Source of the DNA: DRGT01 sp035685445
GTDB lineage: Archaea > Thermoproteota > Nitrososphaeria > Nitrososphaerales > Nitrosopumilaceae
Assembly (NCBI GenBank): GCA_035685445.1
Contig: DASSAK010000022.1
Span: 1-45,380 of the forward strand
DNA: 45,380 nt
Reading direction: 5' to 3'
This document shows, piece by piece, positions 6,976-15,557 of this stretch. The notes beneath the pieces are model-generated. The model was given only the letters and a program-made list of their open reading frames with translations. It had not been told where the DNA came from and ran no database searches. The position numbers were made by a program, and so were the translations under genes. Position 1 is the first letter of the stretch. Each line of letters begins with the position of its first letter.

Positions 6976-8427
6976 ATGGAATTTGTTTTGTTTAGCATAA
7001 TGGATATGTTGAGAACATATTTTAGTGAAAATTTTCCTGTATTGGAAAATGAATTTGAGATTATTGAATCAAATTTTCTGTTAGATGGTTGGTTTAATTT
7101 TCAGCAGGCAATAGAAAGCCTGTCAGGCACCGATGTTGCAATAGCATCTGCTCCTGTTGTTCTTTTAGCTGCCGGCGTCACTATTTTTTTAGGTGTTGCA
7201 GGGGAAGCGTTTTTCAAAAAAACTGGAATTCCTGATGTGGCGTTTTTAATGATTCTGGGCGTAATAATAGGCCCCATATTGGGAATCATCAAACCCAATG
7301 TAGTAATAGAAATTGTTCCATACTTTGCGGCTCTTGCATTGATAATAATCATGTTTGATGGAGGTCTAAATTTAGATATCAGAAACATAGCAAGAACTGC
7401 GCACTTTGCGTTACTTCTTGCAATTCTAGGTTTTATTGTATCAGTTATAGTGGTTATGCTTTTGGTTCATTATGGTTTGGGTTGGGAATGGTTAGATAGT
7501 TTATTACTTGGTTCAATAGTTGGTGGAAGTAGTTCGGTAGTTGTTTTTGGTCTTGTAAGAAACTTTCGAGTTTCAGACGAAACAAAATCAATGCTTAGTT
7601 TTGAATCTGCAATTACTGATATTTTAGCAACCATCATTGCATTCATAATGTTTGAAGCAATACTAACATCACAATTTAATTTAGAATTGCTTGGTGAAAC
7701 TATTGGAAGAGCTGTTGCAGTTGGTCTTATTCTGGGTCTAGGTGTAGGAATTCCTTGGATGTATGTTACAACAAAGCTTTCAAATGCACAACACAGCTAC
7801 ATGCTAACTCTTGGAGTTTTGTTTATGCTTTTCTTTATGGCAAATGAATTCGGTGAATCAGGCGCATTAACTGCTCTAGTATTTGGTTTAATGCTTGGAA
7901 ACAAGAACCGTTTGTCAAAAGTTCTAAAATTTAAGCTTCCACAAATTGAGTCGGGGGATTCGATGCATAGCCAACTAACTTTTCTAGTTAGAGCATTTTT
8001 CTTTGTATTTGTTGGATTATTAGCAAGTTTTGGACAGATTGAATATGTTGTTCTTGGTATTTTTGCTACCTTAGCCATATACATTGGAAGAATAATAATT
8101 ACAAAGGTTTCTTTAACTAAGAAATTTTCAAAACTGGATAAAAAAGTCACCGAGGTAATGATTCCTAGGGGTTTGGCTGCGGCAGTTCTTGCTACTCTAC
8201 CACTTACCTATGGACTACCAAATGCTGAAGCATATCCACAGATTGTGTTTTTCATAATAATGACATCTGTAATTATCACAACGATTGGTTTAGGTAAAGC
8301 AAAGAATATTCCTCCTCCTGACAATGTTGAGGGAGGATTTGTAAAAAGATCTTCAGATGATGAAAAAAGTAAAAACAATAAACCAAGAATTGTAAAGCTA
8401 AATGATGATGAAAAAAGTAAATTATAA
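6976..8427 (+). CDS. cation/proton antiporter, CPA1 (NhaP-like)
   Basis: 483 residues. A hydrophilic N-terminus of about 55 residues precedes roughly twelve membrane helices. MFDGGLNLDIRNI is the CPA signature in helix 4-5, and LSFESAITDILATI carries the paired acidic residues expected at the ion site. RGLAAAVLATLPL near the C-terminus matches the conserved Arg-Gly-Leu segment. The short basic/acidic tail lacks TrkA-type domains. It would exchange Na+ or K+ for H+ across the cytoplasmic membrane, relevant for pH and salt balance in a marine organism. The leaderless start is supported by the TATA box. It overlaps by 6 nt the 3' end of the convergent TFB copy 2. Confidence 0.88.
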   Translation: MEFVLFSIMDMLRTYFSENFPVLENEFEIIESNFLLDGWFNFQQAIESLSGTDVAIASAPVVLLAAGVTIFLGVAGEAFFKKTGIPDVAFLMILGVIIGPILGIIKPNVVIEIVPYFAALALIIIMFDGGLNLDIRNIARTAHFALLLAILGFIVSVIVVMLLVHYGLGWEWLDSLLLGSIVGGSSSVVVFGLVRNFRVSDETKSMLSFESAITDILATIIAFIMFEAILTSQFNLELLGETIGRAVAVGLILGLGVGIPWMYVTTKLSNAQHSYMLTLGVLFMLFFMANEFGESGALTALVFGLMLGNKNRLSKVLKFKLPQIESGDSMHSQLTFLVRAFFFVFVGLLASFGQIEYVVLGIFATLAIYIGRIIITKVSLTKKFSKLDKKVTEVMIPRGLAAAVLATLPLTYGLPNAEAYPQIVFFIIMTSVIITTIGLGKAKNIPPPDNVEGGFVKRSSDDEKSKNNKPRIVKLNDDEKSKL

Positions 8428-9333
8428 GTCTAGAGATTCTTTCAATCCTTTGTAACGATTTCGTATGGTAACTTCCGTAACATTTGCAGCTTCGGCGATA
8501 TCTCTTTGTGTTTTATCTTCACCATTTTTAACACACGAAAGATAAAGTGCTGCTGCTGCAAGGCCCATTGGATCTTTTCCAGCAGATACTTCATTTTTTT
8601 GTGCTTTTTTAAGAACTTGGATTGCATAACGTTTTGTTTTTTCTGCTATTCCAATCCTACTAGCAATTCTTGCAACACATTGAATCGAATCAGTTACTGG
8701 CATTTTTAGATCTAGTTCTTTTACTAGTAATCTGTAACATCTTGCAATATCTTTTCTTTTGATGTTTGCAGCAATTTCTACATCTTTTAGATTTCTTGGT
8801 GTTGCAGTATCACGGCACGCAGCATATAATGCTGATGCCATTAACGCCGAGATTGATCTTCCTCTAACTAGGCCTTTTTCTAATGCTTTTCTGTAAATGT
8901 AAGCGGCCTTTTCAATTACGGCATCAGAAATTGCGAGTTTATCTTTTAATCTATTTAGCTCACTAAATGCTTGTCTAAAGTTTCTATCAACTGGCTCATG
9001 AACCTGACTTCTACTATCCCAAGTTCTTAAACGTTCAATAGTGCTTTTCATTGAGGCAGTAAGTGGCTTGCCAGAGGCGTCTTTGTTTATTGGATTGATG
9101 ATTGTTGCAAGACCCATATCGTGCATTGTTAATGAAGTTGGAGCTCCTGCCCTTGCTCTATCGCCATGTTCGTCTTGTGTAAATGAACGCCATTCTGGGC
9201 CAGATTCTTGTAATTTTTCAGATAAAACAAAACCACATTTGGAACAAAACATCTCACCAGACTCATTATCGGTAACTAATTTCCCCCTAACACATCGAGG
9301 GCACATTTGTTGATTTGATGCTTGCCGTACCAT
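8422..9333 (-). CDS. tfb: transcription initiation factor TFB, copy 2
   Basis: 303 residues, the same length and domain order as copy 1. Zinc ribbon Cys11, Cys14, Cys30, Cys33; GPEWRSF and HGDRARAG linker; two cyclin-like repeats; C-terminal helix-turn-helix VTEVTIRNRYKGLKESLDL. ATG 9333 is preferred because the zinc ligands then align residue-for-residue with copy 1; GTG 9342 would add three residues. A TATA-like box (ttcataaat on the minus strand, near 9370-9378) predicts a start near 9347. Differences from copy 1 concentrate in the first cyclin repeat and around residue 190 (NLKDVEIAANIKRKD). The two may therefore differ in promoter or TBP preference. Confidence 0.93.
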   Translation of the reverse strand: MVRQASNQQMCPRCVRGKLVTDNESGEMFCSKCGFVLSEKLQESGPEWRSFTQDEHGDRARAGAPTSLTMHDMGLATIINPINKDASGKPLTASMKSTIERLRTWDSRSQVHEPVDRNFRQAFSELNRLKDKLAISDAVIEKAAYIYRKALEKGLVRGRSISALMASALYAACRDTATPRNLKDVEIAANIKRKDIARCYRLLVKELDLKMPVTDSIQCVARIASRIGIAEKTKRYAIQVLKKAQKNEVSAGKDPMGLAAAALYLSCVKNGEDKTQRDIAEAANVTEVTIRNRYKGLKESLDL

Positions 9334-9373
9334 AATAATCACTAATGTACAGATTTCTTCTTAGATGGGATTT

Positions 9374-9448
9374 ATGAATCAACAAGTTTGTTCTGATGCA
9401 TCTAGGAACATAGAAAAGCCCAAAAATCCCCAGAAAAATAGGCCATAA
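9374..9448 (+). CDS. possible 24-codon upstream ORF coupled by TAATG
   Basis: ATG 9374 opens a 24-residue frame (MNQQVCSDASRNIEKPKNPQ then KNRP) whose TAA overlaps the ATG of the next gene as TAATG. That arrangement permits translational coupling. There is no domain and no clear ribosome site. Chance is a real alternative. Confidence 0.25.
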   Translation: MNQQVCSDASRNIEKPKNPQKNRP

Positions 9449-10392
9449 TGAGATACTGGGAATCATTACCCATAGTTTTACTATTTTCCGTAATTATGAT
9501 TCCCTCTGCTGAAGGTGCCACAATTAAACAGACAGTAGACGGAGGAATGGATATAGAAATCACACACCCCGAAGTGGCAGTAATAGATAGAACAATTACT
9601 ATTTCTTTTTTAGTGAAGAATAATGGTTGGGAGAATAAACAAGACGTAACTTTTACTTTTAGTCCAGATTCGGTTATAGTCCCAATTGAAAAAAATCTAA
9701 TTCAAATTAAAGAGATTGCTGCGGGTGGTTCATATGGAGAAACGATAAATTTTAAAATTGCTTCTGATGCTTCGCTAGGTTCGCACTTTGTAAATATAAA
9801 ATATTCTCAAGTTTTGCTTGCAAATAATCAAAATGCGAACCCTCCAACCCAAACAAACATAGCTATTCCTATTTTAATCAAAGATAATCCTAACGTGACA
9901 ATTCATACAATAACACCAGAGTCATTATTTACCAATGCAGAATTTCCATTTACAGTTGAAATTGTTTCAGAAGATATTGAAATTAATGACGTAAGGTTAG
10001 AAATAATTCCACCAAAAGATATTGATTTTAGAGGTGAAACATTACATACATTTTCATCAATTCAAAAAAATACTCCAATCTCTGTAACATCTAGAATTAT
10101 TGCACCGTCACAAGAGATAAACACTCAATATAACGTTCCATTTCAAGTAATAGTAACATATATTGATGATGTTGGTAATGAAAATTCTGATTCCAAAACT
10201 GTTTCTCTATTAATGCGGCCTAGAACTTTTATGGAGTTAACAACGGATGGTGGAATTTGGATTGGGGATTTTTTTATTGCGCCATATGTTAGTGTGGGTA
10301 CAATAATAGGAATACCAATAGGAACAATACTTTCACTTGTAATTAGAAAAAAATATTACACAAAATCAAAGAAAAAAACTAAAAGAAAATAA
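9448..10392 (+). CDS. exported, C-terminally anchored beta-rich protein
   Basis: 314 residues. Signal peptide about 1-23 (SLPIVLLFSVIMIPSAEGA, cut near Ala). The body has two or three immunoglobulin-like beta domains of the kind found in archaeal S-layer-associated and NEW3/CARDB proteins (VIDRTITISFLVKNNGWENK; FPFTVEIVSEDIEINDVRLE). A C-terminal membrane helix (SVGTIIGIPIGTILSLVI) is followed by a Lys-rich cytoplasmic tail. It therefore sits outside the cell, held in the membrane. Function is unknown; adhesion or envelope assembly would fit the domains. It stands alone between TFB copy 2 (divergent) and the radical SAM gene (convergent, 7 nt apart). Confidence 0.7.
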   Translation: MRYWESLPIVLLFSVIMIPSAEGATIKQTVDGGMDIEITHPEVAVIDRTITISFLVKNNGWENKQDVTFTFSPDSVIVPIEKNLIQIKEIAAGGSYGETINFKIASDASLGSHFVNIKYSQVLLANNQNANPPTQTNIAIPILIKDNPNVTIHTITPESLFTNAEFPFTVEIVSEDIEINDVRLEIIPPKDIDFRGETLHTFSSIQKNTPISVTSRIIAPSQEINTQYNVPFQVIVTYIDDVGNENSDSKTVSLLMRPRTFMELTTDGGIWIGDFFIAPYVSVGTIIGIPIGTILSLVIRKKYYTKSKKKTKRK

Positions 10393-10399
10393 TTCTTTG

Positions 10400-11761
10400 T
10401 TATTTTTCTAATTTTCGTGCTCCAGAATATTTCTGTTTTAACTCGTCTTCAAAAAAGAATTTTTCTTCAAAAGCAGGTTTAAGATCATCAAGCCATATTG
10501 CGTTCTCATCATATTTGGCATAGAATGGTCTTGCTACCCAATCAGGATTGCGTCCTTGTAAAAATCTTAATGCAATTACTTTTTCTCCATTAATTGTTAC
10601 AATACCATCAACCTGAACTTTACCAGGAGTTGCAGACATGCTTGGTCCTCTTACAGTTCTACCAAGACCACTAACTTGTTTGTAGGCATTTCTAAAAATT
10701 TCATATGCTTTTACTAATGGAATGCCAAAGTAATGTTGAGCTCCTGTATCTCTAACTACAAACATGTAGTAGGGTATACATCCTAGCTGAACTTGCTGCC
10801 TCCACATTTCTGCCCACATATCAGCATCATCATTAATGTGAGCTAAAAGTGGTGATTGTGTTCTTATTTCTGCACCAGTTTTTTTAACACGTTTTATTGC
10901 GGCTTTAACTGATCCTGTTGAAAGCTCCTTATGATGATTAAAGTGAGCCATAATTGCGGGATGCAATCCTTTGTTTGAAATATTTTCAAAAACTTGTAGT
11001 GTTTCATCAGCATCATCATCAGTCAAAAATTTGTATGGCCAATATGCTAATGCTTTTGTGCCAATTCGAATAGTTCTAAGATTTGGTAGATCAGCTTCTA
11101 GTAATTTATCAATGTAAGTTTTGAACATTTTAGCTTTCATAATCATTGGATCTCCTCCAGTGAATAGTATATCAGAGATTTCTGGATGTTCACTAACATA
11201 TTGTACTAATTGGTCGCCTTCCTTCATTGCAAATTTCATTTCATCCATTCCAACAAATTGTGGCCATCGAAAACAAAAACTGCAATATGCATGACATGTC
11301 TGGCTTTGACTTGGAAAGAATAAACATGTCTCTTTATACTTGTGCTGCATTCCGTAAAGTTTTGTTCCATCTTTGAGTGTAGGAACATTAAGTTCTAATT
11401 GTCCAGCGGGATGAGGATTTAATTGTAATCTAATTTCATTTGCGATTTCAGCAATTCTTTTTTTATCAGCTCCTTCTCGTAGAGCAATAGCCATTTGTTC
11501 AAAATGTTTAGGTTTTAGCATTCCTTTTTGTGGAAATGTTAAAACAAACATTGGATCATTGGGTATGTTATTCCAATCGATAAGCTGTTCTACAACATAA
11601 TTATTTGCCTTAAATGGAAGTACATTGCCCACAACTTCCATCTCAAATTGTTGTTCTTCAGAAAGGTTTTGGATTTGAGGTAATTCGCGGAAGTTTTGTA
11701 GTGTATATGATTGAATTCTGGGTGATTCAGTTTCGCTCCAAACTGATTTTTGTAATGTCAT
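10400..11761 (-). CDS. lysine 2,3-aminomutase-family radical SAM enzyme (KamA-like)
   Basis: 453 residues. The radical-SAM iron-sulfur motif is Cys156-x3-Cys160-x2-Cys163 (TCHAYCSFCFRWPQF). ILFTGGDPMIMK gives the GGD SAM-binding strand. PGKVQVDGIVTING near residue 370 holds a lysine in the position that binds PLP in lysine aminomutases. KamA converts L-lysine to beta-lysine, precursor of the osmolyte N-acetyl-beta-lysine; an AblB acetyltransferase partner is not adjacent. The N-terminal 130 residues are longer than the minimal enzyme. Substrate could instead be another amino acid. The divergent neighbour is an MscS channel, so an osmotic-stress link is plausible inference. Confidence 0.85.
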   Translation of the reverse strand: MTLQKSVWSETESPRIQSYTLQNFRELPQIQNLSEEQQFEMEVVGNVLPFKANNYVVEQLIDWNNIPNDPMFVLTFPQKGMLKPKHFEQMAIALREGADKKRIAEIANEIRLQLNPHPAGQLELNVPTLKDGTKLYGMQHKYKETCLFFPSQSQTCHAYCSFCFRWPQFVGMDEMKFAMKEGDQLVQYVSEHPEISDILFTGGDPMIMKAKMFKTYIDKLLEADLPNLRTIRIGTKALAYWPYKFLTDDDADETLQVFENISNKGLHPAIMAHFNHHKELSTGSVKAAIKRVKKTGAEIRTQSPLLAHINDDADMWAEMWRQQVQLGCIPYYMFVVRDTGAQHYFGIPLVKAYEIFRNAYKQVSGLGRTVRGPSMSATPGKVQVDGIVTINGEKVIALRFLQGRNPDWVARPFYAKYDENAIWLDDLKPAFEEKFFFEDELKQKYSGARKLEK

Positions 11762-11931
11762 TTTTTATAATTGAGCTTTATCCCTTTTAATGGTTAACAT
11801 ATAAAAAATAAAAATTTAGGCGTAATTTTTATAGTTGAAAAAGTTTGTAAAAAATTCTCTTTTTAACCAACAATTAGAATTGACTACACAACCTATTCTT
11901 AGGATGGTTAAAGTGATTATAGGAAATTTAG

Positions 11932-13689
11932 ATGGCAGAGGAGATAGTAGATGCAGTTAGCAGCCAAGTAGGTCAAATCCAAAACCTTTCTGAACTTGTT
12001 GCGTCATCTATTTCTTTTCAAATAGCATTAGCAGTTCTAGTTATAGGAATCCTTGCAATTGTTACTGTATACAGAAAATTTTCTTCATGGGTAAAAAAAC
12101 AAAAATTTCATTATTCAAGACCGCATATCTCTAGATTAGTTAGAACTGCAGTATTGCCGTTTTTTGCAATCGCATTAATATCTTCAGTTAATGCTTATCT
12201 TCAGGTATTCGAATTATTTGATGAAGAAGCAGAAATTTTATCTGCTGAGATGAGTTTAGAAATGACTCCTGGTGAAACATTTGCAAAAATTCTTAATAGT
12301 ATTAACATTCTTGTGATCGGGTATACAATTGCACAATTAATTCCACTAGCACTCCAAAAGAAAGACAATAGTGAACAAGAAAGAGAGGATTTTGAAAATT
12401 GGAAAGAGATGAAAGGTTTCAAAGACGATGATGATGATTTTTTTCATAAAATCTTTGAGTGGGTTCCTCCAAAACAACCACCAAAGGAATTAACTACAGA
12501 AGAATTTGAACAGAATCTTAAAACTAAAGAAGGTATAAGGGTCTTAGAAAATTTTCGTACTTCAGCAGGTGCTCCCATAGGAAGCTATCGTAAATTAGTT
12601 GATAAACCATTTGAAGAGTTTAAGAAATCAGAAAGAGCAAAGTATGAAAAATATTTTCATGATTGTATTTCTGGAAATAATGCAACAGGGCTTGAACTAA
12701 AAACAGGTCAAGAAATTGAAGAGATTTATGCAATAGATGTTTGGCGAGAAGAAAAGAGACTACAGAATTATGAACCGATTATACCTGCGACAAGGCCCCC
12801 AGGATATGCTGAAAAAAAGAGAAAAGATTTACCCAAATCATTCAAACGAATTCTTCCACTTGGAATATTTGTTGCAATAATAATTGGAGTTGTTAGTTGG
12901 TGGGGAGTAGATTTATTCATACTAGCAACTGCAACTGGAGGTTTGTCAATTGGTGTTGGTCTTGCATTACAAGAAACACTACAAAATTATTTTGCATACA
13001 TATTGATTAGAAAAGACAAAATATTTTCTGAGGGAGATAGAATTGAGTTAGAGTCGGGCTACAACGGTTATGTAAAAAAGATCACTCCAAGAGTAACATA
13101 TATCATTCACCCTTTCTTTGAGTCATATGCTATAATTCCAACAAGGCAATTAGTTAATGCGCAGATCATTAATTATACTAAGGAAGAACAGATATTTCCA
13201 GCCATTGTAGACGTTGGCGTATCTTATCTTAATAATCCAAGACAGGTTGCCTCAATTTTAATGAAAGTCGGAAAGCGTGCAATGAGTGAAATCAAAGATG
13301 AAAAGGGAAATCATTACATTGTTCAGAAAAGATGTCCATATTTAGACGAAAATAGACCAAGTTGTGGTTGTGATGAAAATATTCATACAGATTTTAACCA
13401 GCCGGTTGTAAGATTTAACAAATTTAATGATTCTTCATTAGACTTTACAATGTGGGTATTTGTTCCAAATTATGGAACTCAATTCAGAGTAGAAAGTGCA
13501 ATGAGATTAATGATATATGAAGAATTTAAAAAATATGATATTAGAATTCCATGGCCTATCAGAACAATATATCAGGGTGATGACAAAAGAGAATCAACTG
13601 AAATTGCTAAACTTGATGAATCAAGAAAGAGAGTTTTGAATGAATATGGTATGGGTGATGTCCCACAGGGATCAGAAGACATGGAATAA
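11932..13689 (+). CDS. large MscS-family mechanosensitive channel
   Basis: 585 residues, about twice E. coli MscS. Three N-terminal membrane helices (about 27-47, 69-89, 117-138) are followed by a charged cytoplasmic insert of about 165 residues. Then come the pore pair (residues about 308-360, ending TGGLSIGVGLALQETLQNYF, the MscS TM3 pattern) and the beta domain (IFSEGDRIELESGYNGYVKK). Inside the C-terminal cytoplasmic domain is a Cys-containing insertion (Cys468, Cys478, Cys480: CPYLDENRPSCGC) that ordinary MscS lacks. It would release solutes when membrane tension rises. ATG 11932 is the first start that retains helix 1. Confidence 0.88.
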   Translation: MAEEIVDAVSSQVGQIQNLSELVASSISFQIALAVLVIGILAIVTVYRKFSSWVKKQKFHYSRPHISRLVRTAVLPFFAIALISSVNAYLQVFELFDEEAEILSAEMSLEMTPGETFAKILNSINILVIGYTIAQLIPLALQKKDNSEQEREDFENWKEMKGFKDDDDDFFHKIFEWVPPKQPPKELTTEEFEQNLKTKEGIRVLENFRTSAGAPIGSYRKLVDKPFEEFKKSERAKYEKYFHDCISGNNATGLELKTGQEIEEIYAIDVWREEKRLQNYEPIIPATRPPGYAEKKRKDLPKSFKRILPLGIFVAIIIGVVSWWGVDLFILATATGGLSIGVGLALQETLQNYFAYILIRKDKIFSEGDRIELESGYNGYVKKITPRVTYIIHPFFESYAIIPTRQLVNAQIINYTKEEQIFPAIVDVGVSYLNNPRQVASILMKVGKRAMSEIKDEKGNHYIVQKRCPYLDENRPSCGCDENIHTDFNQPVVRFNKFNDSSLDFTMWVFVPNYGTQFRVESAMRLMIYEEFKKYDIRIPWPIRTIYQGDDKRESTEIAKLDESRKRVLNEYGMGDVPQGSEDME

Positions 13690-13730
13690 TTTTTCAAAAA
13701 CTTAAGAATCCCTTTAATCTCGTTGATTTA

Positions 13731-14609
13731 TTGACAAAATTTACTGTTATAGGAGGAAAGGCATCACAAAATTTAGCAAAAAGAATAGCTAGAAAACTAA
13801 AAGCAGATTACATCAATACGGAATTAAGAATATTTCCAGATGGAGAAAGTAAAATTACATTTTCAGGTGAACCAAAAAAAGGTGAAATTATTGTAGTACA
13901 ATCTACCTATCCGCCAGTAGATTCAAACTTACTGCAGTGTTTGTTATTAGTCTCTAAAGCAAAACAGTACTCTGAAAATGTAATTGCAGTAGTACCATAT
14001 CTTGGATATGCAAGACAAGATAAAGAATTTCTTACAGGAGAAATAGTATCGATACATATAATTTCTAAGTTGTTTAAAGCTGTTGGAGCAACAAAGATAA
14101 TTGTTGTTGATATTCATAGTACCGTTGGATTAAAATATTTTAAAATTCCAGCAAAAAATATTTCTGCAATTTCAGAACAAGTAAAATTTTTTAAAAAATT
14201 AAATCTAAAAAATCCTTTAGTAGTATCACCAGACTTTGGTGGAAAGACTCGTGCTAAAGAATTTGCAAGTTTATTTAATACAGATTATATTGCATTAAAA
14301 AAACAACGAAGCAGAAAAACAGGTCAGGTAAAAATTATTTCAACAAACCTTAAGCATGTTACGAATAGAGATATAATTTTGGTAGATGATATGATTAGCT
14401 CCGGTGGAAGTATAATTAAAGCAACAGAATTTCTAAAAAAGCAAAAATGTAAACGAGTTTTTGTTTCATGTACACATGCATTATTGGTAAATAATGCTGA
14501 AAAAAAGATCAAAAAAGCAGGAGTTTCAGAAATTATCAGTACAAATACCATCCCAGGTACAACTTCAAAAGTAGATGTTTCAAATATCATAGCTAAAGCA
14601 GTATTATAA
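13731..14609 (+). CDS. prs: ribose-phosphate pyrophosphokinase (PRPP synthase)
   Basis: 292 residues. ELRIFPDGES (31-40), YLGYARQDKEF (90-100), VDIHS (126-130) and the PRPP-binding loop ILVDDMISSGGS (216-227) are all present. It makes PRPP from ribose 5-phosphate and ATP for nucleotide, His and Trp synthesis. The catalytic flexible-loop segment reads KKQRSRKTGQV. Shorter than the bacterial class I enzyme, as other archaeal forms are. TTG at 13731 is the only start near the conserved N-terminal strand. It heads a run in which the next gene begins directly after its stop and the third overlaps the second, so it is probably the first gene of an operon. Confidence 0.93.
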   Translation: MTKFTVIGGKASQNLAKRIARKLKADYINTELRIFPDGESKITFSGEPKKGEIIVVQSTYPPVDSNLLQCLLLVSKAKQYSENVIAVVPYLGYARQDKEFLTGEIVSIHIISKLFKAVGATKIIVVDIHSTVGLKYFKIPAKNISAISEQVKFFKKLNLKNPLVVSPDFGGKTRAKEFASLFNTDYIALKKQRSRKTGQVKIISTNLKHVTNRDIILVDDMISSGGSIIKATEFLKKQKCKRVFVSCTHALLVNNAEKKIKKAGVSEIISTNTIPGTTSKVDVSNIIAKAVL

Positions 14610-15557
14610 ATGCCTGAAAGCTTCTTCATATTATCAAAAGAAAATTTAGAATTGGCAAGAGATGAAGTAATTGCAATTGCTAAAACCTATGATAGGTTTG
14701 CAAAATCACAATCATTTTCAAATTTAGTTATAATTCAGTCAAAAACACCTTGGCAAAAAATTGCTAAACGTGCCACATTTGTTAAAACAGCTGGCCAACT
14801 TTTAAAAAAATTATCAAATTTATTTTTAGATGATTCTTATTTTACTCTTCTATTAGAAGCAAAAACATTTGCTTGTAGAGTCATTAATCTTAATGAGAAC
14901 AAATTTGATCCCACAAATTTAGAAGATGCTATGGGAAATATGATTTCAAAATTTTCTCAAGCTAAGGTTTCGTTAGATGATCCTGCAATAATCATTTATT
15001 TGATTTTAACAGATTTGCAAGGATTTTTTGGGTTTTCAACGGGGCTTAAGAAACATGAACAGACAAAAAAAATGCAAAACCATCCGCATGAGCTTGATTG
15101 GAAACTTTCGAGGGCCATGATCAACCTTGCTGGTTTTAAAGAGGGTGACACTTTATGTGATCCTTTCTGTGGAACTGGAACTACACTTTTAGAAGCTGAA
15201 TCGATGGGCATACATTCCATTGGAATAGATTTTGATAAAAAAATGTGTAATGTAGCCATGAAGAATCTAAAAGAAAATAAATTTGATTCTAAAGTTTTCA
15301 ATTCAGATTACAAGTATCTGAATAAAATTGAGAATAGATACGATGGAATTGTTACTGATCTTCCATATGGAAGGGCGTCTAAGACATCAGAACCACCAGA
15401 AAAGCTATTACGAAATTTTATTTCAGTTATTCCAAAAAAGAAGCGATTGGCTATAATGTGTAAAAAAGGTGTTGAAAAAGGTTTGAAACTAAATCTCTCA
15501 AAAAAATACGAAATTTATAGACATAAAAGTTTGACAAGGATAATTTTAGTAAAATGA
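14610..15557 (+). CDS. tRNA (guanine10-N2)-methyltransferase, Trm11/TrmG10 type
   Basis: 315 residues. An N-terminal region of about 140 residues occupies the place of the THUMP-containing RNA-binding half. The C-terminal Rossmann methyltransferase has SAM motif CDPFCGTGTTLLEAE (183-197) and catalytic TDLPYG (249-254), the DPPYG-type motif of N2-guanine methylation. GIDFDKKMCNVAMKNL follows as motif II. It would methylate G10 in tRNA. The ATG follows the PRPP synthase stop with no gap, and the end overlaps RNase Z by 4 nt. Coupling with a tRNA 3'-processing enzyme supports a tRNA role. Confidence 0.88.
   Translation: MPESFFILSKENLELARDEVIAIAKTYDRFAKSQSFSNLVIIQSKTPWQKIAKRATFVKTAGQLLKKLSNLFLDDSYFTLLLEAKTFACRVINLNENKFDPTNLEDAMGNMISKFSQAKVSLDDPAIIIYLILTDLQGFFGFSTGLKKHEQTKKMQNHPHELDWKLSRAMINLAGFKEGDTLCDPFCGTGTTLLEAESMGIHSIGIDFDKKMCNVAMKNLKENKFDSKVFNSDYKYLNKIENRYDGIVTDLPYGRASKTSEPPEKLLRNFISVIPKKKRLAIMCKKGVEKGLKLNLSKKYEIYRHKSLTRIILVK

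Noticed and set aside
7101..7388. Minus-strand frames opposite the antiporter (also 7797-8150)
   Set aside because: Typical antisense shadows of membrane-helix codons; no start signals or motifs.
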